Positions 28,148-38,080 are shown, counted from the first letter of the stretch. The stretch: 64,000 bases of DNA from [Scytonema hofmanni] UTEX 2349 (GCF_000582685.1 NZ_KK073768.1:4949246-5013245), one strand, 5' to 3'. Numbers and translations are program-made. The notes: generated by a model from the letters alone, not told the origin.

Positions 28148-28634
28148 CTCTGTCATTGTTGCCGATAGCAGCCCTCTCATTTCCTTGTCAATTATCGCGC
28201 AACTGGAACTTCTACCCCAACTGTATCAGCAAATATTAATTCCCCCTGCCGTATGGGACGAAGTAACAGTCCAGGGTGTAGGTTTACCTGGTGCAGAAGC
28301 CGTCAGTCAATTAACTTGGCTAGAAATTCAAACTCCTGAACCCCTGATATTAGAACCATTATCAATACTAGTTGATCGTGGAGAAGCTGAAGCTATTGCC
28401 TTGGCTCAGTCCACCCCAGATAGTACGGTACTTTTGGATGATGCTCAAGCACGACGGGTTGCAGAACGCTTGGGAATTCGCCGGATAGGTACTCTTGGCA
28501 TTTTGCGTAAAGCGAAAAAAGCGGGCTTGATTGTTGAGATTAAAGTATACATTGAGCAATTACGCACCAATGGAATTTATATCCGACCTAGCCTCATTGA
28601 TGCAGTGCTACGGGATGTGGGAGAAATAGACTAA
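28140..28634 (+). CDS. DUF3368 PIN-like toxin
   Basis: A 164-residue protein starting MINSVIVADSSPLISLSIIA, with the early Asp (VADSSPL), Glu of GEAEAIALA and Asp of LLDDAQAR expected for a PIN-like metal-dependent RNase site. DUF3368 proteins form the toxin of UPF0175 modules. The ATG at 28140 sits inside the antitoxin stop region and gives the family N-terminus; the ATG at 28110 extends into antitoxin coding sequence. Its target RNA is unknown. Confidence 0.8.
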   Translation: MINSVIVADSSPLISLSIIAQLELLPQLYQQILIPPAVWDEVTVQGVGLPGAEAVSQLTWLEIQTPEPLILEPLSILVDRGEAEAIALAQSTPDSTVLLDDAQARRVAERLGIRRIGTLGILRKAKKAGLIVEIKVYIEQLRTNGIYIRPSLIDAVLRDVGEID

Positions 28635-28720
28635 TTACGGGTTCAGATAATTTATCAGTTGGTCTGGTATAATAACGCTCAAGCAAAATTTTTTGAGAGT
28701 TATTAACTCTCGCTTAATTT

Positions 28721-28897
28721 GCAATCGCGATCTTCGGTTGCGATGAAGAAACTCAACAACAAGCTGATCTAAGCCAACAAATGCCGAATCCGGACATGAC
28801 CGAGCGCAACCTTCAGCCAGAACCTGAGTCCTCTCCTGCACCAACCGTTCAACCGATCGATCCTTTTTACGGGAGCTGTCATCATTATAGCTGTTAG
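28721..28897 (+). pseudogene. Possible lipoprotein gene remnant
   Basis: An open frame without a start encodes IAIFGC (a lipobox), followed by DEETQQQADLSQQ and a Pro/Gln-rich tail, then a stop. It looks like the start of a small lipoprotein that has lost its initiation codon and signal peptide core. The IS at 28920 begins 22 bases downstream. The call rests only on appearance. Confidence 0.3.
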
Positions 28898-28919
28898 CAA
28901 AACATAGCTTTGTCATAAT

Positions 28920-30321
28920 CAGGACTTACGCAACTGGCACAAAATGCGGGCGGGGCTTCGCCCCACCACGCGGTAATTTAAATCAGACCAAACACATATA
29001 AACGTCTGGACGTTTTAGCTGCTGAATTAGATAATTAGAAAGTAAGTTGTGCTTGATTTTATAAATAGTTTGACCTGTTTGATAAGCTAAATTCTTCAAT
29101 CTTAACCAAACCAACATAGCACAAGCAATATGATTTCGCTGAAGACGAGCTTTACGACATTGACATGATTCAATGCCAGTTAGTTGTTTTATTTCTCTGT
29201 GAAACTCCTCTATTTTCCAACGGATTTTACACACCTTTTGTACAACATCCGTAGAACTTTGAGACAAATCATTAGTTGCGACATAATCCGTTCTATCGGT
29301 AGAGACAGTAACCCGGAATAGTTTCACTTTTTTCTCGGAGGGGAATGCTTTAATTTTTATGATTTTACCACATTCTAATTCCTCATTACTCCATTGTAAT
29401 AATTCAATATTTTTATATTTTTCTTTACCAAAAGTATCATCAACTAAACGATTAGTCTTTAAAGGACAATAATAAATTTTATCTAGGCTATCGATATAAA
29501 GCATTAAATTATTAACTGCATACCACGTGTCCATTAAAACTGTCTCAAAAGGCAGAAGCTTTTGATATACAAGACCTATCAGCATATTTTTAACGTGGTC
29601 AATCTTAGTCAAACCGTCATTCTCAGGGTTAAAAATACGATAATCGATTACCCAAAAATTGAGAGTTTTAGGATTTACGTATATACAACTAACTATTCCG
29701 ATTCCTCTGAGAATGCCATGTTCATTCCCACTATATTGTCTTCGTACTATTTCTATTTCTTCAGAAAATCTTTTATCTACAACTGTGTCATCAAATATAA
29801 TATAAGCATCCTCATCAGTCACAATCAGATTTTTCACGTTATCCCAAAGTAGACGAGGAGTTAACTTTTCATTCCTTAAATAATAATTAATTCTATCATG
29901 ACTAACATCTTCTAAGTGTTCTGCTAAATTAGTAATTGTATAGTTAATCTGACTACTAAGTAGATATTGACAATAATCTAGTTTCGTAAATCTCATATAA
30001 AATTATCAAGCAGCACTTATTAGATGTTTATTATTATCACACCTTAGCTAGTATAATAATATTTTTATTACTTATGATATTTGTAGTTAAGATTTGCGTT
30101 TTAAATATTGACAACTTGGTTGATACCGAAGGTGTGGCTTTGCGGCACTGAGACCAATTTTACCAGTCACAGGGATTGCAAGTATAAAAATTGACTAAGA
30201 CATAACTTTATTCACGAAGAGTGTGATTCAAAGTTAGATGAGGAAAGGGTTTTACAGTTTTCTATGATCAATGTTGCGGCTGTGCCGCAACGAGACTTTT
30301 GTGCCAGTTGCGTAAGTCCTG
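28920..30321. mobile_element. Complete IS element, IS4/IS701-like, 1402 bp
   Basis: Perfect 25-bp terminal inverted repeats (outer end CAGGACTTACGC, inner end GGCACAAAA) flank one transposase gene. The flanking ATAAT (28915-28919 and 30322-30326) is a 5-bp target duplication, so insertion is recent and the element intact. The exact family name needs comparison. Confidence 0.9.
28983..29996 (-). CDS. DDE transposase, IS4 superfamily (IS701-like)
   Basis: A 337-residue RNase H-fold transposase. The probable catalytic residues are Asp in AYIIFDDTVVDKRF (about 70), Asp in ETVLMDTWYA (about 157), and Glu in RWKIEEFHREIKQLTG (about 265), whose Y/R-x-x-E spacing is the IS4-type signature. Length fits a full protein. 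ATG start. It lies within the inverted repeats of the IS, reading leftward. Confidence 0.85.
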   Translation of the reverse strand: MRFTKLDYCQYLLSSQINYTITNLAEHLEDVSHDRINYYLRNEKLTPRLLWDNVKNLIVTDEDAYIIFDDTVVDKRFSEEIEIVRRQYSGNEHGILRGIGIVSCIYVNPKTLNFWVIDYRIFNPENDGLTKIDHVKNMLIGLVYQKLLPFETVLMDTWYAVNNLMLYIDSLDKIYYCPLKTNRLVDDTFGKEKYKNIELLQWSNEELECGKIIKIKAFPSEKKVKLFRVTVSTDRTDYVATNDLSQSSTDVVQKVCKIRWKIEEFHREIKQLTGIESCQCRKARLQRNHIACAMLVWLRLKNLAYQTGQTIYKIKHNLLSNYLIQQLKRPDVYMCLV

Positions 30322-30440
30322 ATAATTTGGCAGCTATTGAGTCATCTTTATAAACATTAAAATAGCTGCCAAAATCATTTTTACCTATCTCTAATATAAG
30401 TAAAGTCTCATGATTCGATGAGAAAAAAACATAAATTTTC
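29997..30440. other. Right part of the IS and intergenic DNA
   Basis: Up to 30321 this is non-coding IS sequence upstream of the transposase (AT-rich, promoter). From 30322 to 30440 is the downstream side of the protease gene. No other gene. Confidence 0.4.
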
Positions 30441-31937
30441 TCATAAGTGATTCCGGATCGCTATATTAAACAACCAATCGCGATACTCCTCAATTTGTGT
30501 TTTTGGTTGATTTAATATGTTTTCAACAACAGCATCGCTGTCAAAGCTATTGATGCCGAAAATGTCCTGAGAATATTGAGATTGTAACCCAACTTGTGGT
30601 ATCAAGATTTGATTATCTTGAATAGAACTATCCGTGAAGCTGAAAGTTGCCGGTTTATAACTTGGGAAAACATTTCTAGAATTACTTTCAATTCGACTGT
30701 TAAAGCTTTGCAAAAAATCGTTGGCTATTTCGGGGGAAGATTGGAGTGAGGTGCTAAATATATTTGCCGCAAGTTGCTGACTCTGAGTTGTAGAACTTAA
30801 GCTGAAGTTAGAATTTGTCGCTTGTGTACTATTTCCAGAAGTGTCTGCGAGAATTTGACGCACTTGAGTATCTGTTAAATTAGGGTTAGCACTCAACATC
30901 AACGCAACTACACCAGCAACGTGAGGAGTTGCCATCGATGTGCCACTATAAGAAGCATATTTATTACCCGGAAGTGTCGAGTAAACATCGACTCCTGGAG
31001 CTGTAACGTAGGTGAGTGGGTTAAATCCGGCTAGATTAGAGAAGCTAGCTAACTGATTATTCTTATCGACTGCACCAACAGCAATTCCGGTTTGGTCTGC
31101 GTAGCGGGCAGGGTATCCTGGTTGTAACCCACTATCGTTACCCGCAGCCATGACAACGATCGCTCCTTTGCTGCTAGCATATTTCAAAGCTGATTCTAGA
31201 ACGCTATTAGGATAACTGCCACCTAAACTGAGGTTGATGACATTGGCTCCATTGTCAGCAGCATAACGAATACCCTGTGCGATCGCATCATAAGAACCAC
31301 TACCAGAGTCATTCAAAACTTTGACTGGCATAATATAAGCATCATAAGCAATACCAGTCACACCAAAGTCGTTTTTCTCTCCCGCAATAGTACCAGAAAC
31401 ATGAGTGCCATGACCAGCTACATCCAAAGTGTTGTTGTCGTTGCCGTCAAAATTCCAACCGTTGACATCATCAATATAGCCATTGCCATCATCATCTATG
31501 CCGTTACCAGCAATTTCTTTGGTATTAGTCCAGATATTATTCTTTAAGTCGTCATGGTTGCGGTCAACTCCAGTATCTACAACTGCAACCACAACACCCT
31601 TACCAGTGTATCCTTTTGCCCACGCTTCTGGAGCTTTCACCAAGTCAGCACCCCAATTATTTCCACCAAGGTTAGGAACATCAGCAAAAGTCTTTTGACC
31701 AGCAGCTTTACTCACTGCATCTGCGGCATTAATTAAACCATAACCATCAGTATAGTTATAGTTTTCACTCTTAGCAGTAGTAGAGGAATCGAGCATCTGC
31801 ACGTCATTTGTCGCTGCATTGAAGCTGCTGTGACTGCCAAAACTAAAGTTATAATCTTCCTTTTGATTAAAGGAGTCTAGTGAGGATATAGGAGTGAAAT
31901 TGAGCTTTTTATCATAATAATTAGAATCAATTTCCAT
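30441..31937 (-). CDS. Subtilisin-like serine protease (S8)
   Basis: A 498-residue peptidase. Catalytic residues are Asp121 (VAVVDTGVD), His176 (VAGHGTHVSG) and Ser334 (SGTSMATPHVAG). A loop NGIDDDGNGYIDD at 145-157 has the spacing of a calcium-binding EF-hand or dockerin-like loop. No signal peptide is visible. The N-terminal 60 residues (YNFSFGSHSSFN) look like a shortened copy of the PPC domain seen in the two neighbouring proteases. The C-terminal 120 residues are unassigned. It is probably active and exported, but the route is unknown. Confidence 0.88.
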   Translation of the reverse strand: MEIDSNYYDKKLNFTPISSLDSFNQKEDYNFSFGSHSSFNAATNDVQMLDSSTTAKSENYNYTDGYGLINAADAVSKAAGQKTFADVPNLGGNNWGADLVKAPEAWAKGYTGKGVVVAVVDTGVDRNHDDLKNNIWTNTKEIAGNGIDDDGNGYIDDVNGWNFDGNDNNTLDVAGHGTHVSGTIAGEKNDFGVTGIAYDAYIMPVKVLNDSGSGSYDAIAQGIRYAADNGANVINLSLGGSYPNSVLESALKYASSKGAIVVMAAGNDSGLQPGYPARYADQTGIAVGAVDKNNQLASFSNLAGFNPLTYVTAPGVDVYSTLPGNKYASYSGTSMATPHVAGVVALMLSANPNLTDTQVRQILADTSGNSTQATNSNFSLSSTTQSQQLAANIFSTSLQSSPEIANDFLQSFNSRIESNSRNVFPSYKPATFSFTDSSIQDNQILIPQVGLQSQYSQDIFGINSFDSDAVVENILNQPKTQIEEYRDWLFNIAIRNHL

Positions 31938-32229
31938 AAGTCTTATTTCCTGATATGAATCAAGTCTTTTTGACAGTCCAAGCTGTTAAAATCTTTTTGC
32001 CAAGATTTTAAAAAAGAAATTGCTTCCCTTTCCCAATAATTACTATGAATTTAAATGTGAAAATGCCACTTTGCTTACAAAGAAGAAAATGTTAGTAATA
32101 ATTGTCAGTGAAAAAATATTTTAATAAAGTCTTTATTTGTATATTTAGAAACTAATAAATTAGATAGATACAAAATTAATTACTAAAGTCGCGGCTACAA
32201 AAACAAAGTCCGCCTGCGCGGACTTAATA
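31938..32229. other. Intergenic region with half palindrome
   Basis: AT-rich. It contains the arm AAAGTCCGCCTGCGCGGACTTA at 32205-32226, after which IS982 begins. The protease promoter should lie just left of this. Confidence 0.45.
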
Positions 32230-33296
32230 ACCCAAGTTGCTAGTTATGCTGTCAAGCGATTACTTCGGGTCACTTAAGTAATAAAATCCCCTCAGTGAGA
32301 AAATTAGGAGGGGTATATGCTAAATGAAATAATTACTGTCTATGCTATCATTGATGACCTGTTGAAGGCGATCGCTCATGATGAAGATTGTCGAAGACAG
32401 ATGAGTGATGCAGAAATTATAACAACGGCTGTCTGTGCAGCAATGTTCTTTCATGGTAACCATAATAAGGCTTGCTGCTATCTGAAAGACCACAATTTGA
32501 TCCCACATATGTTAGAAAAATCACGATTTAATCGGCGATTACACGGTATCTCAATGCTAATTAACGATTTGTTTCATCAAATAGGAATGATACTAAAAGA
32601 AGTTGGTAATTGTACGGAATATCTTTTAGACTCTTTTCCAGTACCAATTTGCGACAACATACGTATTTTTAATGTAAACTTAATAAAGTCGAAAGAATAC
32701 AGGGGCTACACTGCTTCTAAAAAACGCTACTTCTACGGCGTGAAAATTCAGTTATTAACGACCAAAAGTGGTATCCCTGTTGAATTTGTGTTCATGCCCG
32801 GTAGCGCTAATGACGTGCGTGCATTAAATGCTTTGCCGTTAAATCTACCACCAGGTAGTGAAGTGTATAGCGATTCGGCATATACCGATTACACTGCTGA
32901 GGACGATCTAGAACAAACAAGCCAAATATCCTTGAAAGTGATGCGGAAAAAAAATTCCAAGCGTCAAGATGCACCGTGGAATCAGTATATTAAACAACAT
33001 ACCCGACATTACATTGAAACTGTGTTTAGTAGTATCACTCGTGTTTTCCCTAAGTCAATTCATGCTTGTACATATGAAGGGTTTTTACTTAAACTAGAAG
33101 CATTTATTTTGGCATTTACCATTCGACAGGCTTTTCTAGAATGAGTAGATTTTAATACTTTTAAATAATTCAGTATTTGAGTGTTTGGTTGAGTCAATGT
33201 TGCGGTTGCGCTACGCGCAACCGTCAACAAGTCATAGGCGATCGCATGAATCGACGGTTGGTTTTTACCAAGAATTTGATAACCCGCAACTTGGGT
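32230..33296. mobile_element. IS982-family element, about 1.07 kb
   Basis: The ends ACCCAAGTTGC (left) and GCAACTTGGGT (right) are inverted, with a further match of GTTAT after two differing bases. The 5-bp TAATA is repeated at 32225-32229 and 33297-33301. A single transposase gene occupies the interior. The flanks together form a palindrome that the IS splits. Confidence 0.85.
32317..33144 (+). CDS. IS982 family transposase
   Basis: A 275-residue DDE transposase. LDSFPVPICDNIR, SDSAYTDY and ETVFSSITRVFP are the conserved IS982 blocks that carry the catalytic Asp, Asp and Glu. Length is nearly full for the family, and there is no interrupting stop. ATG start with GGAGGGG upstream. The element should still be mobile. 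Confidence 0.9.
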   Translation: MLNEIITVYAIIDDLLKAIAHDEDCRRQMSDAEIITTAVCAAMFFHGNHNKACCYLKDHNLIPHMLEKSRFNRRLHGISMLINDLFHQIGMILKEVGNCTEYLLDSFPVPICDNIRIFNVNLIKSKEYRGYTASKKRYFYGVKIQLLTTKSGIPVEFVFMPGSANDVRALNALPLNLPPGSEVYSDSAYTDYTAEDDLEQTSQISLKVMRKKNSKRQDAPWNQYIKQHTRHYIETVFSSITRVFPKSIHACTYEGFLLKLEAFILAFTIRQAFLE

Positions 33297-33359
33297 TAAT
33301 ATCTAAAAGCCTACGAAGGTAGGCTTTGTTCGTATAGCCCCAGCATTTTATGCTGAGGG

Positions 33360-35129
33360 CTAAGTTGAAATAGTTTTTGTATAATCCCAATAACTAAAGT
33401 TGCTTGCTATTTCATTCCAAGCTAATTCTAAAATGCCCGGTTTTAAAGAGCCGTTATCGATTCCCCAAGGGTTGAAAAGAGTAAACTTTTGAGTAGAGGA
33501 ATTGTAACCTACCAGTACATAAGCATGATCGGGGACGATATTTGATGCAACTCCAGTTCCTAAAGTCGCTAGCCCAATTAATTGACCAGAATTAAACGCA
33601 TTGACTATTGAGTTAAAGTCAAGAGCATTAAAACTAGAAACGTTACGTCCGGTAATTTGGGAAAAAGCATCACTCGTATATCCACCATGACTAATACCTT
33701 TGTAAGAATTGGTATTATCTTGATAAATCCATCCAGATTCATTGATTTGGGCATAAGCTTTTTCAGCAAGAGTTACCCATAATTCATTCGTAGAATTATT
33801 ATAGTAACTCCCTTTATTTGCATAAGCTAAATACCCCGTATCAGTGGTTGGTAAATATCTGTCTACGGTTACATAGTCAGCCACCCCATTTTGCCAAAAA
33901 CGCACGGTGAAAGTATTATCACCGTTATCAATAAACATATTTTCAATTGTGCTAGGTGAACGGAAAGCTGTTTCGGCTAAACCTGCTAATAAGAAGCAGT
34001 CATTAATCACACCTTGTTTGATGTCTTGATAACTGATGCCATTTTGGAACAGAGAACCACTAGTATATTGATAAGTGTAGGGTGTTGTTGGGCGATCGCT
34101 ACCATAAAACCACTTACTAATTAAGTTCTCCAACTGCACGTCACTACTACCAGCATCCAAGTTACCCAGTGTATTACTCTGATACTTTTGATTAGCAACG
34201 TCACCGTTAACAACTTTGTTAGTCAAAACGCGGACATATTCGGGAATTTTTAAGTAAGAGGCATTGCTAACTAAAGTGCGAAGGTCTTTCACTTCTGTAG
34301 CATCAACTACACTGTTATCTTTAGCTTCACGCAAAATGCTAATAATATCGTTGCGATCTAACACGTTATCTGCAAAACGCAACCTTGTCGCTGCACGCAT
34401 ACCAGTATCTTGAATATTCTGGTCAAACCAATCCCCTATTTCCTTAGCAACTACAGGAGTCGGTTGCAAAATGCTAAAGCTTGTTTGATAAGTGTTGCTA
34501 GTAGCACCGGATTGATCGTAGCTTTTCCCCCATAACTGATATTTGCCAGCAGTTAGATTACTTAAACTGTAGTTAAAGCTAGCACGGTTGATGTTGCTGT
34601 CAGCGCTGAACTGCTTTACATTGCTGATGATGTCCCAGTTTCCACCATCTTTTTGCAATCGGAAATCTACTTGCGCTAAGTCACTGACACCATTGCCATC
34701 AAATACTGTAGCGTTAGTAAGTTTGACAGTTTCCCCTACTTGATAGCTGCTTTTATCGGTGCCAAATTGTAATAATTGCGGTGCTTCGTTGCCAGAAACG
34801 CTCAGTTTGTAGCTAGTATTCGCACAACCTACTTGGTACACTCGGATGTAGTAATTACCCGTTTCTAGAGTTGTGCTGATAGATTCAGAATTGCGGCTAT
34901 CACTATAAGAACCTGTAACTACGGTTCCATTTTTGTCTAGCAACTGCACATCTGCATTTGCAGATAGATCATTAAGAGCAAGATTAAAGCTACTACGACC
35001 ACTTAGGTTAAAAGTGTAATAATCGTTTGGATCGCTTTTACCCACCCACTCAGAACTTATAGTTTTGATAGAAGTAATCTTTAAACTATTTGCTGTACTT
35101 AAATTATTGCCGACAGAATCAACTGGCAT
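33360..35129 (-). CDS. PPC-domain calpain-like cysteine protease (C2)
   Basis: A 589-residue protein. Residues 1-115 form a PPC (pre-peptidase C-terminal) beta domain starting MPVDSVGN. An immunoglobulin-like stretch follows to about 225. A calpain-type catalytic domain starts near 355: catalytic Cys378 (INDCFLLAGL), His535 (PDHAYVLVG) and Asn553 (LFNPWG). Bacterial calpains are rare outside some lineages; cyanobacteria have several. No signal peptide is visible. The N-terminal domain resembles that of the subtilase at 35856. Substrate and export route are unknown. Confidence 0.88.
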   Translation of the reverse strand: MPVDSVGNNLSTANSLKITSIKTISSEWVGKSDPNDYYTFNLSGRSSFNLALNDLSANADVQLLDKNGTVVTGSYSDSRNSESISTTLETGNYYIRVYQVGCANTSYKLSVSGNEAPQLLQFGTDKSSYQVGETVKLTNATVFDGNGVSDLAQVDFRLQKDGGNWDIISNVKQFSADSNINRASFNYSLSNLTAGKYQLWGKSYDQSGATSNTYQTSFSILQPTPVVAKEIGDWFDQNIQDTGMRAATRLRFADNVLDRNDIISILREAKDNSVVDATEVKDLRTLVSNASYLKIPEYVRVLTNKVVNGDVANQKYQSNTLGNLDAGSSDVQLENLISKWFYGSDRPTTPYTYQYTSGSLFQNGISYQDIKQGVINDCFLLAGLAETAFRSPSTIENMFIDNGDNTFTVRFWQNGVADYVTVDRYLPTTDTGYLAYANKGSYYNNSTNELWVTLAEKAYAQINESGWIYQDNTNSYKGISHGGYTSDAFSQITGRNVSSFNALDFNSIVNAFNSGQLIGLATLGTGVASNIVPDHAYVLVGYNSSTQKFTLFNPWGIDNGSLKPGILELAWNEIASNFSYWDYTKTIST

Positions 35130-35855
35130 AAATATTTCTGTGTCCTATGCTCTTTGATAAATTTACAAGACACACCCTGAAGTCTTTACTTTGTAAAGCT
35201 TTTATAGCTTCGTCTCAAAACTAAGTTAATATGCGTAGTTCTATACTGCTGCTTTATCTACCAAAACAGCTATGATAAATTTACGTATTTTTAAATACGA
35301 TTAAAAAAATATTTACTAGAAAATACTTAAACAATAATTAAATTATTCTATGTGAATTTATTACATGAGTTGTCTGATAAATCACGTATATTGTAGAGAC
35401 GTTCCGCCGGAACATCTCTAGGACGGTAGGTAAGTTTTTATTACTATTACAGCAGATTGCGTTATTATGAAATACATGTAGAGACTACCAAGTGCTACGT
35501 CTCTATAGGGTTTTGAGTTTTACGTATGTACCTCCCAAACCTTAAATTTGCTGTAATTAAACGGACATGATATTAGATATCTGGTAAAAATTAAATATGC
35601 GTTGTTCAGAACCTTTAGAGACGTAGCACAGAATAGTCTCTACATTCTTTTTCACTTTCGCGTGTCTATTGAAGTGAGATTTCACAGGTAGTTTTGATTC
35701 GATGAGGAGTTGCGATCGCACTCCATAGTGATGCGAACTACTAAAAAACTCTGCCGAAGAGTGAAGATTAAGGCAGAGCATATAGCAAGGCATTTAGATG
35801 GGAAAATGTAGACGCACCTAAGCTAAAAACGACTTCCTTAAAGGTAGAGAAGGAG
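35130..35855. other. Intergenic region with dispersed repeats
   Basis: No credible gene. It holds a hairpin (GTAGAGACG type) at about 35391-35425, a 94-bp dispersed repeat at 35450-35543, and a copy of AGACGTAGCACAGAATAGTC near 35619. The calpain promoter lies at its left end. Confidence 0.5.
35450..35543. repeat. Dispersed repeat, about 95 bp, copy 1
   Basis: It starts CAGCAGATTGCG and contains TGAAATACATGTAGAGAC, a hairpin, TCTATAGGGTTTTG and TTTTACGTATGTACCTCC. The second copy, very similar, is at 52023-52117. Confidence 0.75.
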
Positions 35856-37601
35856 TTAAGCAAAACCTCTGTCAAGAGCTTCTGCTCGTCGCACAGCAGC
35901 ATCGGCATTAACTAGTCCGGAGCCATAAACCGTGTCATAGCCGGCTGCACCCAAATCATAGGCTGTTTCTGATAGAATAGACTTGATTTGTCCAGCAGTG
36001 AGATTTGGATTAACACTCCACACCAAAGAAGCTATCCCTGTAACAACGGCTGTTGATGCTGATGTTCCATTAAAATGGTCATAGTAGCCGAACTCATAGG
36101 TTGCAGATGAATTAGCACGAGTCGCAGATGTGGCAACAAATTCAGATGGAGCCGTTAAAGTTAAACCAAGTCCAGTGTTAGAACCCCACCAACCTGCATA
36201 GGAGACGCGCTGTCCTGGTGTTATTAGATTGCCATACCAATCTTTAGTTCCCCAAGAAGAACCTACTGCAACGACGTTGTTGTTAGTTTGCGCTAATGAT
36301 GCGGGACTAGCAATTGTACTTAAGTCTTGATTGCCAGCTGCAATCACAAATAAGACTTTATCTTTGTTATCAGCAATCAGTTTCTCAAATGCAGGTGAGC
36401 TACCACCAGACAAGCTAAGGTTTATAACCAACTTGCGATCTCCAGCCCCATTAATAAGTGTCTGTGTAGCTTGAACTAAATCGTAATCTCCTGAATCACC
36501 ACCTACTACATCTATCATCTGAACAGGAGAATTCCAGTTAATACCAGCTATCCCTACACCATTGTTGCTAGCAGCAGCAATGGTTCCTTCCACACGAGTA
36601 CCGTGGGAGAAAGTTGCCGATTCATCGAAGTAGTTGTTAGCCACGAAGGTGGTAGAGCGTAAATCGGGGTGAATACCAGTACTATTGGCTCCCAACCCTG
36701 TATCTGCAATGCCAATTGCAACTCGATCATTTCCTTGAGTGAAACGCCACGCATCATTTACACCTGTTATATGCAGGTTCCACTGTTGATCAAACAAACG
36801 ATCATTGGGTGTTACAGATAAGTTAACGGTTTCGTCTTGAAATTGAATCCTTCCGATACCCTGAAACAAAATTTCGCTACCATCGCTAAGTGTTATAGCA
36901 TCATATAAACGATTACCATTACCTGTGTTGTAAACTACACCGCCTTTTAAACTATCTGCATAGTTGGTTGTGACTGAAGTAGAAGCAAACTGCGATAAAT
37001 TGAGCAAGTCTAGCGCTCCACTACCGTAGTCAACGTTGCCATTGCCAATGTAAATTGTTCGGTTGAAGCCAGATTGATAATTAAAGGTATTTGCCCGGAG
37101 TGTTCCAGCAACAATGTTTGTGTTGTTAGCAGAAGATGTGGGTGCGATAATCGCAGCGTTAACATTAACAGAAGTCGGATTTATTGGTAAACCAGCAGAA
37201 GTAGAAATAATGGTGCTGGTAGCATCATCAAAGGGTGTTGCCCAGACAGTTAATTTATAGTTGGTTTTTGCATTACCTTCGGGATAAACCCGTATGTAAT
37301 AACTGCCTGTACCCAAGATTTCATTAATTGATTCTGCTTGCTTACCACTATGAGTGGAAGCACTTAATACCTCTCCTTGGTCAAATTGACCATTATTGTT
37401 CGCATCGCGAATCAGCTGCACATCAGCATCTGCTTTTAACCTATCAAGCTGAAGATGAAAACTGCTACGACTGTTGAGGTTGAAGCTGTAGAAATCATTT
37501 AGGTCGAGATTATCGACTCTATCTGTAAAACTTTGAGCATTACTATTAATATCAAGTTTTCTAGCTTTATCTAGACTGTTGCCTGCGTAATCCACTGGCA
37601 T
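35856..37601 (-). CDS. PPC-domain subtilisin-like protease (S8)
   Basis: A 581-residue protein. Residues 1-120 form a PPC domain starting MPVDYAGNSL, with SSFHLQLDRLKADADVQL and YYIRVYPEGN. Residues about 150-265 are a further domain containing GNGNVDYGSGALDLL. The S8 domain has Asp300 (IGIADTGLG), His333 (SHGTRVEGT) and Ser514 (FNGTSASTAVVTG). HGTR replaces the common HGTH, but the catalytic His is intact. No signal peptide is visible. The N-terminal domain matches that of the calpain next door, suggesting domain sharing by duplication. Confidence 0.88.
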   Translation of the reverse strand: MPVDYAGNSLDKARKLDINSNAQSFTDRVDNLDLNDFYSFNLNSRSSFHLQLDRLKADADVQLIRDANNNGQFDQGEVLSASTHSGKQAESINEILGTGSYYIRVYPEGNAKTNYKLTVWATPFDDATSTIISTSAGLPINPTSVNVNAAIIAPTSSANNTNIVAGTLRANTFNYQSGFNRTIYIGNGNVDYGSGALDLLNLSQFASTSVTTNYADSLKGGVVYNTGNGNRLYDAITLSDGSEILFQGIGRIQFQDETVNLSVTPNDRLFDQQWNLHITGVNDAWRFTQGNDRVAIGIADTGLGANSTGIHPDLRSTTFVANNYFDESATFSHGTRVEGTIAAASNNGVGIAGINWNSPVQMIDVVGGDSGDYDLVQATQTLINGAGDRKLVINLSLSGGSSPAFEKLIADNKDKVLFVIAAGNQDLSTIASPASLAQTNNNVVAVGSSWGTKDWYGNLITPGQRVSYAGWWGSNTGLGLTLTAPSEFVATSATRANSSATYEFGYYDHFNGTSASTAVVTGIASLVWSVNPNLTAGQIKSILSETAYDLGAAGYDTVYGSGLVNADAAVRRAEALDRGFA

Positions 37602-38002
37602 ATTTTCGATCCGGTACAGGAGGTATATATATTATCAAATTAGATGATGGCTTTCTTGTGTTTAAAAAAAAATCTTTTATGCATAAGTTAACAAAGAAAA
37701 TATAAAAGTTTTACTTAATCTTTACGGTAGTAATAAAACCAAATGACTCTATTTAGGAATCTCCCGACTAGAAGTCCGGTAAGTATCAATGCAATAGACA
37801 TTCACTGAATTTAATCCTATAAATGTCACTCTCGTGGGAGTATAATTAAGAGCGATCGCGCTCCCCTAAAGCCTTAGTACAGTTTTGCGTAAAAGCGTAT
37901 TTAAATAGACATCGACCGCTATGCTTATGATGCGTTACCACAAAGCCAACAGACGTAGCACAGAATAGTCTCTACATTCATTTTCACGCCTATGTCCAAT
38001 AG

Positions 38003-38080
38003 ACATCTCCAGAAAACAATGTAGAAACTTCGTCTGATCGCGTCTCTACAAGGGTTGTGGACAACGCATAGTTCATTTTC
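38003..38080. repeat. Dispersed repeat, about 80 bp
   Basis: It starts GACATCTCCAGAAAACAATG and ends GACAACGCATAGTTCATTTT. A longer copy with the same ends and a different middle is at 50801-50904. Confidence 0.7.

Noticed and set aside
28635..28916. 93-residue minus-strand frame before the IS
   Set aside because: It runs antisense to a stretch that reads better as a plus-strand lipoprotein remnant, and has no recognisable domain.
35557..35793. 78-residue minus-strand frame in the protease spacer
   Set aside because: It lies within dispersed repeats and has no family resemblance.
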